From Glutamicibacter soli (lineage in GTDB: Bacteria; Actinomycetota; Actinomycetes; Actinomycetales; Micrococcaceae): 64,000 bases of DNA. Positions 53,001-60,254 of this stretch are shown here, piece by piece (positions within the stretch are counted from its first letter, which is position 1; each line of letters starts with the position of its first letter). The stretch lies in contig NZ_POAF01000001.1 in NCBI RefSeq assembly GCF_003309065.1, forward strand, positions 496,001 through 560,000. Direction: 5' to 3'. The position numbers and the translations under genes were made by a program. Below the pieces are notes generated by a model. That model made no database searches, was not told where the DNA came from, and saw nothing but the letters and a program-made list of their open reading frames with translations.

Positions 53001-53637
53001 GCCGCAGCAGGTCCTTGGTGATTCGGCGTTCGATTTCCAGGCCGTGGTCCATGATTTCGCAGAAGTAGTTCTCCTTGCCGAACAGGTCCTGGAATTCGGC
53101 GGCTGCGGCCTTCGCGGCATCGTACTGCCCCAAGCGCAGCTTCGTCTGCACCTCGCCCGAGGGGCAGCCGGTGGTGGCGATCAGGCCCTCGTGGTGGTCG
53201 TTGAGCAGCTCGCGGTCCCAGCGCGGGTACTTGCCGAACACGGAGTCCAGCGAGGCGCGCGAGGAGCCCTTGAAGAGGTTGTCCATGCCCTTGTTGTTGT
53301 AGGACAACAGGGTCATGTGGTTGTACAGGCCGCCGCCCGAGACGTCGTCGCCCTTCTGGCGTTCCTCGGTGCGCCACTTGACGCGGGTCTTGTCGGTGCG
53401 GTGGGTACCCGGGGTGACATAGGCTTCCACGCCGATGATCGGCTTGATGCCGGCACCGGTGGCTTGGCGCCAGAAGTCGAAGGCTCCGAAGAGGTAGCCA
53501 TGGTCGGTGATCGCCATGGCTTCCATGCCCTGCCGGTCGGCCTCGGCGAACAGTTCGCCTAGCCGGGCCGCCCCGTCCAGCATGGAGTATTCGGTGTGTG
53601 TATGAAGATGGACAAATCCGTCACGTGTCGCGCTCAC
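50074..53637 (-). CDS. dnaE: DNA polymerase III alpha subunit (DnaE1)
   Basis: The 1187-residue replicative polymerase catalytic subunit. It begins with the PHP domain (FVHLHTHTEYSMLDG and ITDHGYLFGAF), then the Pol III palm with GPGRGSGAGS and the catalytic PDFDVDFDDRRR, the fingers (NKAHSAAYGVVSYWTAYLKEHY), helix-hairpin-helix and a C-terminal OB-fold region (IISIAGMISGLQRR, ARCEVEDLSGSMEVM, IVVIKGRVQRR). The GTG at 53637 is preferred over the TTG one codon upstream because TAGACT lies six bases before it. Downstream of the rluD/lspA genes. Confidence 0.97.
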   Translation of the reverse strand: MSATRDGFVHLHTHTEYSMLDGAARLGELFAEADRQGMEAMAITDHGYLFGAFDFWRQATGAGIKPIIGVEAYVTPGTHRTDKTRVKWRTEERQKGDDVSGGGLYNHMTLLSYNNKGMDNLFKGSSRASLDSVFGKYPRWDRELLNDHHEGLIATTGCPSGEVQTKLRLGQYDAAKAAAAEFQDLFGKENYFCEIMDHGLEIERRITKDLLRLAKELAIPLVATNDLHYTHEADAKAHEALLAINSGSTLDEPTYDQGGSRFAFSGTGYYLKSSREMRELFKELPEACDNTLHIADRVDLTFDTSANYMPKFPCPPGEDETSWLIKEVDKGLHYRYPNGIPEASRKQADFELDVIIKMGFPGYFLVVADFINWSKDHGIRVGPGRGSGAGSMVAYAMRITDLDPLVHGLIFERFLNPERVSMPDFDVDFDDRRRSEVIHYVTEKYGDERVAMIVTYGSIKTKQALKDSSRVLGYPFSMGESLTKALPPAVMAKDIPLNDIENPESKRYSEAGDFRNLVANDPEAKRVFETAKGLEGLKRQWGVHAAGVIMSSDPIIDVVPIMRRIQDGQVITQFDYPTCEGLGLIKMDFLGLRNLTIISDALANVKANKGVELDLETLPLDDAATYQLLARGDTLGVFQLDGGPMRSLLKMMRPDNFEDISAVLALYRPGPMGANSHTNYALRKNKLQEETPIHPTLEEPLREILGGTFGLIVYQEQVMSIAQKLAGFSLGQADILRRAMGKKKKSELDKQFAGFSKGMMDNGFTMEAVQALWDILLPFSDYAFNKAHSAAYGVVSYWTAYLKEHYTAEYMAALLTSVGDDKDKLALYLNECRHLGITVLPPDVNESALTFTPVGNDIRFGMGAIRNVGSNVVDGMVQARQEKGAYTDFSDFLNKVPAVVCNKRTIESLIKAGAFDSMGHPRRALVAIHEEAVDSVIQLKRNEAANQFDLFSALDPSEASDAMTVAIPDLPDWDKKEKLAYERDMLGLYVSDHPLQGLGSALEQYADMSVTHVLSDDGPQDGHIISIAGMISGLQRRIAKKSGNPYARCEVEDLSGSMEVMFFGQAYQPIAEVLADDLIVVIKGRVQRRDDGSITLNAQEMMIPELSEDANGGPVVIGIPTHKATESLVQKLGDVLRTHSGNTEVRVKLTGSRGTSLLRLGMNFRVNPNPALFGDLKVLLGPNCLDV

Positions 53638-53643
53638 CAAACC

Positions 53644-53649
53644 AGTCTA
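53644..53649 (-). promoter_or_regulatory. -10 element (TAGACT) for leaderless dnaE
   Basis: On the minus strand TAGACT, 6 bases (GGTTTG), then the GTG at 53637. Confidence 0.6.
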
Positions 53650-53765
53650 GCGACAGCCGGCACGGAAGTCCTCGAGCCTGAACCAGGTGTGGGAAGAGAT
53701 ACAGCCGCCCGGAAAATTTCCGGGCCGCGCCGGCGCTTACAGGTGCACCCCGTTCCATGGTGTTC

Positions 53766-54713
53766 CTAGAAGGTTCCCTCGCGCAGCAGCTCCAGCGCGC
53801 CGGACAGGTCCGAGGGGTATTCGCTCTCGTATTCCATCCACTGCCCGGTGACCGGGTGTTCGAAGCCCAGGCGCTTGGCGTGCAGCCACTGCCTGGTCAG
53901 CCCAAGCGCGGCCCCCAGCTTCGGGTCGGCGCCGTAGGTCTGGTCGCCGGCACAGGGATGGCCGAATGCGGAGAAGTGCACGCGGATCTGGTGGGTGCGC
54001 CCGGTTTCCAGGTGCACCTCCACCAAGCTGGCGCGGCCGAAGGCCTCGATGACCTTGTAGTGGGTGACCGAGTTTCGTCCGCCGTCCAGCACGGCGAATT
54101 TCCAGTCGTGCCCTGGATGCCTGCCGATGGGTGCGTCGATGGTGCCTTCCAGCGGATCGGGCAGGCCTTGGACGACTGCGTGGTAGATCTTCTTCGGAGT
54201 GCGTTCCTTGAAGGCGCGCTTCAGGGCGGTGTAGGCGCGTTCGGACTTCGCCACCACCATCAGTCCGCTGGTGCCCACGTCGAGCCGGTGCACGATGCCC
54301 TGACGCTCGGAAGCTCCGGAGGTGGAGATCGTGTAGCCTTCGGCCATCAGCGCCCCGACCACGGTCGGACCGACCCAGCCCGGCGACGGGTGGGCGGCGA
54401 CGCCCACGGGCTTGTCGATGACAACGTAGTCGTCATCGTCGGCGATGATCGTCAGGTCTTTCACGGCTTCCACCCTGATTTCCAGCGGGTCGGCTTGGGC
54501 CGGTATGGTCACCGACAGCCTGTCCCCCGCTTTGAGCTTTAGTGACTTGGCAATAGTTTTCCCGTTGACCTGCACCTGTGAGTCCTTGCACAGGCTGGAG
54601 GCCAGGGTGCGGGGAATCTGCAGTACGCGGGCCAGGTAAGCATCCAGCCGGGATCCGGCGTCGGCCTCGTCGACCGAGAGGGCATGGTGCGATGCGTCCA
54701 TCAGGGGGCTCAT
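53766..54713 (-). CDS. rluD: RluA/RluD-family 23S rRNA pseudouridine synthase
   Basis: A 315-residue pseudouridine synthase acting on rRNA (RluD class by length and N-terminal S4 domain; the exact uridines are not deducible). The S4 RNA-binding part (about 20-80, RLDAYLARVLQIPRTLASSL and VQVNGKTIAKSLKLKAGD) precedes the catalytic domain with the aspartate motif HRLDVGTSGLMVVAKS. Conserved GRTHQIRVH and LHAKRLGFEHP follow. The ATG at 54713 overlaps the lspA stop (ATGA), so the genes are translationally coupled. Confidence 0.9.
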   Translation of the reverse strand: MSPLMDASHHALSVDEADAGSRLDAYLARVLQIPRTLASSLCKDSQVQVNGKTIAKSLKLKAGDRLSVTIPAQADPLEIRVEAVKDLTIIADDDDYVVIDKPVGVAAHPSPGWVGPTVVGALMAEGYTISTSGASERQGIVHRLDVGTSGLMVVAKSERAYTALKRAFKERTPKKIYHAVVQGLPDPLEGTIDAPIGRHPGHDWKFAVLDGGRNSVTHYKVIEAFGRASLVEVHLETGRTHQIRVHFSAFGHPCAGDQTYGADPKLGAALGLTRQWLHAKRLGFEHPVTGQWMEYESEYPSDLSGALELLREGTF

Positions 54714-55300
54714 GAAGCAGGCTTCTGCGGGTCGTCGCCCTGGGCTGCGGAGCCGCTGTCCTTCGGCTTGTCCCCGATGGTGCCGTCCAGATTGATGCCG
54801 CGGATGAGCATGTAGGCGACCACGATCATGGAGCACACGATGAACGAATCGGCGACGTTGAAGATCGCGAAGTTCGTCACCGAGAACATGTCGACCACGT
54901 GGCCGAAACCGAAGGCAGGTTCGCGGAACAATCGGTCGCCCAGGTTGCCGAGCACGCCGCCCAGCAGGCAGCCGAGGACAATGGACCAACTGCGGATCTT
55001 GACCCGGCGGAACAACAGGTAGGTGACGACCACGGCCACCGTGGCCTGCAGGATGGTGAACACAACGGTGAAGTTCTCGCCCATGGAGAACGCGGCGCCC
55101 GGGTTCAGGATGTAGTGGATGTCGAAGAACCCCGGGATCACCTCGAAGGACTCTCCCAGCTCCATGCTGTTTTCGACCCAGAGCTTCACGCCCTGGTCAA
55201 GGACCAGGGCAATCAGGGCGATGATCAGGCCGAGTCCGGTGTAGCGTTTGGCCTTCGCGGCGGCGCTGCCCGCTTGTGGTTCACTCACGGTGTTACCCAT
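54710..55300 (-). CDS. lspA: Lipoprotein signal peptidase (signal peptidase II)
   Basis: A 196-residue inner-membrane aspartic protease that cleaves lipoprotein signal peptides. Four hydrophobic segments carry the catalytic aspartates in GNLGDRLFRE and IFNVADSFIVCS. The N- and C-termini are longer than the roughly 160-residue E. coli enzyme, with an acidic, low-complexity C-terminal tail (GDKPKDSGSAAQGDDPQKP). The ATG at 55300 follows AAAAGGAATTA. Coupled to the downstream rluD-type gene. Confidence 0.95.
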   Translation of the reverse strand: MGNTVSEPQAGSAAAKAKRYTGLGLIIALIALVLDQGVKLWVENSMELGESFEVIPGFFDIHYILNPGAAFSMGENFTVVFTILQATVAVVVTYLLFRRVKIRSWSIVLGCLLGGVLGNLGDRLFREPAFGFGHVVDMFSVTNFAIFNVADSFIVCSMIVVAYMLIRGINLDGTIGDKPKDSGSAAQGDDPQKPAS

Positions 55301-55318
55301 TAATTCCTTTTAAACGTC

Positions 55319-55354
55319 ATCGGTGGTGCCGGAAAGAATCCGTGCACCACCGAT
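55319..55354 (-). terminator. Hairpin between divIVA and lspA
   Basis: ATCGGTGGTGC pairs with GCACCACCGAT (11 bp, loop 14). It probably ends divIVA transcription, since lspA starts just beyond. Confidence 0.6.
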
Positions 55355-55396
55355 GATCTTACTTTATGACCAGTTCAAGCGTGGAACCGCAGGCAG

Positions 55397-56122
55397 CTAG
55401 TTGGCCTTGCCTGCTGCGCCATCGATCGAACCCTGCGACTCGAGGTCGCGCAGCTGTCCTTCGATGTAGGTCTTCAGGCGAGCACGGTAGTCGCGCTCGA
55501 AGCCGCGCAGCTGCTCGAGCTTGCGTTCGAGGACGGACTTCTGCTGCTCCAGGGCAGACAGGGTCTTGCGGCTCTTCTCTTCTGCCGAGGTGACCAAGGA
55601 GTTTGCCTCGGTCTTGGCATCGGAGATGATCTTGTCGCGCTGCTCAACACCGGATGCGACGTATTCGTCGTGCAGGCGCTGGGCCATGGCAAGAACGTTG
55701 GCAGCCGATTCGGCGGAAGGAGCGACGGCCGGTGCTGCTGCAGGAGCTGCTTCGACCTTCTTCTCGGCAGGCTTGGCAGCCGGAGCTGGCTCGGCCTTCT
55801 TCTCTTCTGCCGGCTTGGCAGCTGGAGCCGGAGCAGCCTTGGCTTCTTCGGCAGGCTTGGTTTCAGCCTTCTTATCCTCGGCTGGCTTGGCAGCCGGAGC
55901 AGCGGATACTGGAGCCGGAACAGCCTGTTCCTTGGCTACAACGTTTGCGTCTTCGCCAAGTTCGCTCAGACGGCGGCGGAGAGTCTCGTTTTCACCGGTT
56001 AGGCGACGCAGCTCCACCACGATCTCGTCGAGGAAGTCATCTACCTCGTCCTGGTCGTAGCCTTCACGGAACTTGGTCGGCTGAAAGCGCTTATTGACTA
56101 CGTCTTCTGGCGTCAAAGCCAT
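55397..56122 (-). CDS. divIVA: Cell-pole and tip-growth scaffold DivIVA (Wag31)
   Basis: A 241-residue coiled-coil protein that marks poles and septa and organises cell-wall growth in actinobacteria. The N-terminal membrane-binding domain MALTPEDVVNKRFQPTKFREGYDQDEVDDFLDEIV is diagnostic. After it comes an Ala/Pro/Lys-rich linker (about 65-135) with near repeats of PAAKPAEEKKAE, then a second coiled coil (about 145-230). The linker is longer than in many relatives. It starts 227 bases before yggT. The ATG at 56122 has TTGAGGTG upstream. Confidence 0.96.
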   Translation of the reverse strand: MALTPEDVVNKRFQPTKFREGYDQDEVDDFLDEIVVELRRLTGENETLRRRLSELGEDANVVAKEQAVPAPVSAAPAAKPAEDKKAETKPAEEAKAAPAPAAKPAEEKKAEPAPAAKPAEKKVEAAPAAAPAVAPSAESAANVLAMAQRLHDEYVASGVEQRDKIISDAKTEANSLVTSAEEKSRKTLSALEQQKSVLERKLEQLRGFERDYRARLKTYIEGQLRDLESQGSIDGAAGKAN

Positions 56123-56301
56123 TGGGTCACCTCAATGCTGGGATCATTTCCGCAAGGCCTTTGGTTGCCCTGCGAAACACTTACCGTTCTTCAGTGTCGC
56201 GACCGGTGAAGTCGGAGCACTATTTCCTAAAGGATATAACGATTTGGACACTAAATACGAAATCGGGTCTTCACCCGAGTCTCTTTTTCTTTGAATCTAC
56301 C

Positions 56302-56322
56302 TTGTAGGCGCTATGCCTACAA
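56302..56322 (-). other. Hairpin downstream of yggT
   Basis: TTGTAGGC-GCTAT-GCCTACAA, perfect 8-bp stem in the gap between yggT and divIVA. Likely a weak terminator; no T-run. Confidence 0.4.
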
Positions 56323-56349
56323 TCCCCTAGCTGGAGGAGAAACTCCTAC

Positions 56350-56646
56350 TCAGATACCTGTGCTCGCCCCCAGATTGCCGACGATGACCTTCGCGATCAT
56401 GACGACGATGAAGAAAATCAAAAAGGACAGGTCAAGGCGGATTCCGCCGAGATCCAGGGGTTTGATTTTCCCGCGGAGCCACCGCAGCGGCGGATCGGTG
56501 ATCGACACGACAAACGACGCGACGACCAGCGCGATGCCCTTGGGACGCCAGTGGCGGGCAAAGTTTTCAGTTATATCCAGCACAATTCGCATCAGAAGCA
56601 GAATTTGCAGGATCGCTAAGGCGAGATAAATAATCCCGAACACCAT
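56350..56646 (-). CDS. yggT: YggT family membrane protein
   Basis: A 98-residue membrane protein with two hydrophobic helices (about 2-22 and 72-92) and the YggT-type pairing of arginine-rich (DITENFARHWRP) and DPPLRWLRGKIKPLD segments. Its molecular role is unknown; it always sits in the sepF/divIVA neighbourhood of the cell-division cluster, as here. It follows sepF by 24 bases in the same operon. Confidence 0.9.
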   Translation of the reverse strand: MVFGIIYLALAILQILLLMRIVLDITENFARHWRPKGIALVVASFVVSITDPPLRWLRGKIKPLDLGGIRLDLSFLIFFIVVMIAKVIVGNLGASTGI

Positions 56647-56670
56647 TTTTGTGCGCTCGCTCCTGGCGTC

Positions 56671-57222
56671 TTAGCTCTGGTTGAAGAAGGTTGCCTGGGC
56701 TTCGGACTGCTTGCGGTCCTCGCCCAGCACCTCGACGGTGGACGGCGAGAGCAGGAACACCTTGTTGGTGACTCGCTCAATCGATCCGTGCAGCGCGAAG
56801 ACGAGGCCAGCGGAGAAGTCCACCAAACGCTTGGCGTCGGTTTCACCCATGTCGGTGACGTTCATAATCACCGGAATGCCGTCACGGAAGTTCTCACCGA
56901 TGATTTTGGCATCGTTGTAAGAACGAGGGTGCACGGTTGTAATCTGACGCAATTCGGAATCCTCATCCCTCACTGAAGGGGCACGCTTGATGGGGGTTAC
57001 CGGTGCACGGTATTCGGCATCCGGTTCTGTGGCTGTTGGTTGCGGAGCGGCCGCGCGAACGACTGGCTGCGGGCGCGGGGATTCGGCGGGACGCTTCGGA
57101 GCAGGGTCTTCGACGACGCGAACCGGAGGTTTCGGTTCTGCCTTATCTACCACAGCCTCTTCGTGCTCGACGGCGTCCGCCAAGCCGAGATAGACCATTG
57201 CTTTGCGCAGTCCGTCAGCCAC
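56671..57222 (-). CDS. sepF: Cell division protein SepF
   Basis: A 183-residue FtsZ-binding membrane anchor for division in actinobacteria. An amphipathic N-terminus ([19 protein letters not shown]) binds the membrane, a proline/acid-rich linker (about 22-95) follows, and the C-terminal DUF552 core (about 98-175) contains [38 protein letters not shown] and [11 protein letters not shown]. It is in the row with yggT and divIVA downstream of ftsZ. No yggS gene separates it from pgeF here. Confidence 0.95.
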   Translation of the reverse strand: MADGLRKAMVYLGLADAVEHEEAVVDKAEPKPPVRVVEDPAPKRPAESPRPQPVVRAAAPQPTATEPDAEYRAPVTPIKRAPSVRDEDSELRQITTVHPRSYNDAKIIGENFRDGIPVIMNVTDMGETDAKRLVDFSAGLVFALHGSIERVTNKVFLLSPSTVEVLGEDRKQSEAQATFFNQS

Positions 57223-57348
57223 GATAATTCTCCTAGTTTGTCCCGTTCATGCACCCCATGCATGATTCCGCTACTTCGACGCTACCGCACAGAATTCAGG
57301 TAGCAATGTTCATTCGAGATTTTCTCACCGGTGTGTCGCACACGGGTG

Positions 57349-58068
57349 TTAATCGCGCCAAATAAGTCCTGCAAGTCGGCCCGAGTCAGTAGATCTGCGG
57401 TATGAAAAAAATCGTTCATCTTCCAAGGTGCAGACCCCGCTGAGCTGGACTTGGACGTCCAGTTCCGCCAGCTCCCGGGCCGCGGAGGCCGGAAGATCCA
57501 GCGCCTCGGTTCCCCAGGAAGTCCGGGTGCGGATTCCCGGACGCAGCTGCTCGGATTCCTCGGCCATCTGCTGCGGCACTTCGTAGCAGTTTCCGCAGAT
57601 CGAAGGGCCGATGACGGCCTCGATCTGCACCGCGCCGTGGAAACGCAGCTGGTGTACGGTCTTGGACAGTATTCCGTCCAGCAGTCCGCGGCGTCCGGCG
57701 TGGGCAGCGGCCGTGAGGCTGCCGCCGGATTCCGGATTGCGCCCCACGAAAAGCACCGGCAGGCAGTCCGCGACCATGACCGCCAGCGGTTCAAGCCCTG
57801 AGGGGTCGACCAGCGCATCGCAGGTCGGAGCCTCCGGGTCGCTCCACGAGGTGCGTTGCGCACCGTCGACCGCATGGATCAGCGTGGAGTGGATCTGGTT
57901 CATGAAATTCAGGGAAAAACGTCGAACCCCGATCGAGTCCTCCAGCCTGGCACGATTCTCCGCCACGAGGCGGGGATCGTCATTCACATGCAGGGCGAGG
58001 TTTCCCTCGGCCTGCGTCGTGAAGGCCAGCTGGATGCTCGGATCGAGGTTCGACGCGAAATGTAGCAC
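57349..58068 (-). CDS. pgeF: Peptidoglycan editing factor PgeF (laccase-domain, YfiH-type)
   Basis: A 239-residue multicopper-polyphenol-oxidase-domain protein of the PgeF/YfiH family, implicated in clearing incorrectly built cell-wall precursors; purine nucleoside activities have also been reported for the family. Zinc/active-site residues are in FMNQIHST, VMVADCLPVL and AAAHAGRRGLLDG. The start is the GTG at 58068. It follows ftsZ closely and is separated from sepF by 126 bp that contain no gene. Confidence 0.88.
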   Translation of the reverse strand: MLHFASNLDPSIQLAFTTQAEGNLALHVNDDPRLVAENRARLEDSIGVRRFSLNFMNQIHSTLIHAVDGAQRTSWSDPEAPTCDALVDPSGLEPLAVMVADCLPVLFVGRNPESGGSLTAAAHAGRRGLLDGILSKTVHQLRFHGAVQIEAVIGPSICGNCYEVPQQMAEESEQLRPGIRTRTSWGTEALDLPASAARELAELDVQVQLSGVCTLEDERFFSYRRSTDSGRLAGLIWRD

Positions 58069-58088
58069 TGCTCAGCTTCCTGCTGTTC

Positions 58089-59270
58089 TTACTTCAGGAA
58101 GTCCGGGACGTCGAGGTCGTCGTTGGAGCCGTTCAGGTCCGAATCGACAACGTCTGGCAGGTCCTGGAAAGGGTTCTGCTCTGCGGCAGGCTTCTCTGCA
58201 GGTGCCGGGGCGGCCGGCGGGACAACGGCGGGAGCAGCAGGCGCGGCAGGTGCAGCTGGCTCTGCTGCACGGCTGACGGCTGGCTTGGACACGGCCGGTG
58301 CGGACATCGGCTTGCTGGTCACGTCCGGCTCGTCGAAGCCGGCGGCGATCACGGTCACGCGGGCTTCATCACCCAGTGCGTCGTCGATGACGGCGCCGAA
58401 GATGATATTTGCTTCCGGGTGGGCGACTTCCTGGACCAGGCGGGCGGCTTCGTTGATCTCGAACAGGCCGAGATCCGAACCACCCTGGATGGACAGCAGC
58501 ACACCGTGCGCGCCGTCGATGGAGGCTTCCAGCAGCGGCGAGGCGATGGCCAGTTCGGCCGCCTTCACCGCGCGGTCCTCGCCGCGGGCCGAGCCGATGC
58601 CCATCAGTGCGGAGCCAGCGCCCTGCATGACGGACTTCACGTCGGCGAAGTCGAGGTTGATCAAGCCCGAGGTGGTGATCAGGTCGGTGATGCCCTGGAC
58701 ACCGGAGAGCAGGACCTGGTCGGCCTGGCGGAATGCGTCCAGAACGGACACGTTGCGGTCCGAAATGGACAGCAGACGATCGTTAGGGATGACGATCAGG
58801 GTGTCGACCTCGTCACGCAGCGCCTCGATGCCGGACTCTGCCGAGTTGGCACGGCGGCGGCCTTCGAAGGTGAACGGGCGGGTGACCACACCAATGGTCA
58901 GCGCGCCCAGGGAGCGTGCGATGCGGGCAACGACAGGGGCGCCACCGGTACCGGTGCCGCCGCCTTCGCCTGCGGTGACGAAGACCATGTCGGCGCCGCG
59001 CAGGACGTCCTCGATCTCCTCGACGTGGTCCTCGGCTGCCTGGCGTCCAACTTCAGGGTTGGCGCCTGCACCCAGACCGCGAGTCAGCTCACGTCCAACA
59101 TCCAACTTGACGTCGGCGTCGCTCATGAGCAGTGCCTGAGCGTCGGTGTTGATGGCGATAAATTCAACGCCCTTCAAACCGACTTCGATCATACGATTGA
59201 CTGCGTTTACACCGCCACCGCCGATACCGACGACTTTAATGACCGCGAGGTAGTTCTGTGGAGCTGCCAC
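58089..59270 (-). CDS. ftsZ: Cell division protein FtsZ
   Basis: The 393-residue tubulin-like GTPase that forms the division ring. The nucleotide loops are [16 protein letters not shown] and [10 protein letters not shown] (103-109 is GGGTGTG), with the catalytic [11 protein letters not shown] helix. A variable Ala/Pro linker (about 320-375) separates the core from the conserved C-terminal peptide [10 protein letters not shown] that binds partners. A TTGACA promoter and palindrome lie upstream. The gene is downstream of ftsQ in the standard cell-wall cluster. Confidence 0.97.
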   Translation of the reverse strand: MAAPQNYLAVIKVVGIGGGGVNAVNRMIEVGLKGVEFIAINTDAQALLMSDADVKLDVGRELTRGLGAGANPEVGRQAAEDHVEEIEDVLRGADMVFVTAGEGGGTGTGGAPVVARIARSLGALTIGVVTRPFTFEGRRRANSAESGIEALRDEVDTLIVIPNDRLLSISDRNVSVLDAFRQADQVLLSGVQGITDLITTSGLINLDFADVKSVMQGAGSALMGIGSARGEDRAVKAAELAIASPLLEASIDGAHGVLLSIQGGSDLGLFEINEAARLVQEVAHPEANIIFGAVIDDALGDEARVTVIAAGFDEPDVTSKPMSAPAVSKPAVSRAAEPAAPAAPAAPAVVPPAAPAPAEKPAAEQNPFQDLPDVVDSDLNGSNDDLDVPDFLK

Positions 59271-59319
59271 GTCCCGCTTCCCTTGTTAGATGTGCTACAT
59301 GAATCCGACCCATGCCGAA

Positions 59320-59342
59320 ACCTTCACCCTTAGCCTGAAGGT
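59320..59342. promoter_or_regulatory. Inverted repeat over the ftsZ promoter
   Basis: ACCTTCA-N9-TGAAGGT, perfect 7-bp arms with the -10 element in the spacer. A candidate operator for control of ftsZ; no known regulator matches. Confidence 0.4.
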
Positions 59343-59356
59343 CAGGTTTCTGTCAA
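59327..59356 (-). promoter_or_regulatory. Predicted ftsZ promoter
   Basis: On the minus strand TTGACA (59351-59356) is followed by 18 bases and TAAGGG (59327-59332), about 50 bases before the ftsZ start. Confidence 0.55.
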
Positions 59357-59487
59357 GCGATCGTTATTAAGAACGCTATGAGTCGTATGGTCTTTGTGCA
59401 ACGACCGCCTAGGCGTGTCGCTACTTCAAACCTATCTTTCCAGAATTTTGGCTCAGAATGTTCATCCCGCGCCCAAGTCTGACGTAC

Positions 59488-60222
59488 TTAATAGGTCACC
59501 GGATTTTCCGGATTGGAGACGTCGATGGTCTTCTTCGCCTCCGGGCTGTCCTTTGAATTATTCAGGAAAATCTGTGTCACCTGATTTTTCAACGCCGCCT
59601 TCTCCCCGTTGCCCCAAATCAGTGTACGCTTCTGCGGCAAAGCAAGTTCCATGAATCCCGCTTCGGTCAACGAAGCGGTGGAAACCTGCTCCAGCACCTT
59701 GGCGTCGACCCCGCTGAGAATCGAGGTCAGCAACTTGAACTGCTCTGGATCCTTGGTGGCATCCGAGGCCTTGATCTTCGGCAACTTGGTTTTGTCCTTG
59801 GCGCCGAGCTTCTTCAGCTTGGCGCCGGTGTCGGACACCAGGAAGTTGGATTTGCCGTCCACCAGGATCGCCACCGGAACCTCCTCATGGATCTCCACCA
59901 CCAGGGTGTTGGGCATCTGGGCCCGAACCACGACGCTGTCGATCGCCGGCTGCTCACCGAGCAGCTCTTCGACCTTGGCTTCGGAAATCCGCGGAAGCGG
60001 CGTGCCTTCCAAGGGCGCCAGCGACTCGAGCAGCTGCTTTTCGCTCAGCAGCTTGGTCCCGGTCACCTCGATCTTCTTGGCTGCCAGCACCGGGGAAAAA
60101 CTCAGCACCAAGACCACGACCAGGCTGAGCACCACGATGGCGGCTGCGCCGATGAGCATGATCTTGCGCCGCCTCTTCTCCGGGCTGGGCGGAAGTTCAA
60201 CGACCTTGGCTTTTTCGTCCAT
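59488..60222 (-). CDS. ftsQ: Cell division protein FtsQ/DivIB
   Basis: A 244-residue bitopic membrane protein of the divisome. A short basic N-terminus (PPSPEKRRRK) is followed by one transmembrane helix (about 23-47), a POTRA domain (about 50-115: KKIEVTGTKLLSEKQLLESL, GTPLPRI, AIDSVVVRAQMPNTLVVEIHEEVPVA) and the beta domain. Low similarity between FtsQ proteins makes motif support limited, but position between murC and ftsZ is decisive. It starts 32 bases after murC ends. Confidence 0.93.
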   Translation of the reverse strand: MDEKAKVVELPPSPEKRRRKIMLIGAAAIVVLSLVVVLVLSFSPVLAAKKIEVTGTKLLSEKQLLESLAPLEGTPLPRISEAKVEELLGEQPAIDSVVVRAQMPNTLVVEIHEEVPVAILVDGKSNFLVSDTGAKLKKLGAKDKTKLPKIKASDATKDPEQFKLLTSILSGVDAKVLEQVSTASLTEAGFMELALPQKRTLIWGNGEKAALKNQVTQIFLNNSKDSPEAKKTIDVSNPENPVTY

Positions 60223-60254
60223 TGGTTCCTAGGGTTGCGTTCGTCGAGCGGGTC

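Noticed and set aside
55700-55920. Tandem DNA repeats in divIVA
   Set aside because: They encode the Ala/Pro/Lys/Glu-rich linker and stay in frame; ordinary for actinobacterial DivIVA.
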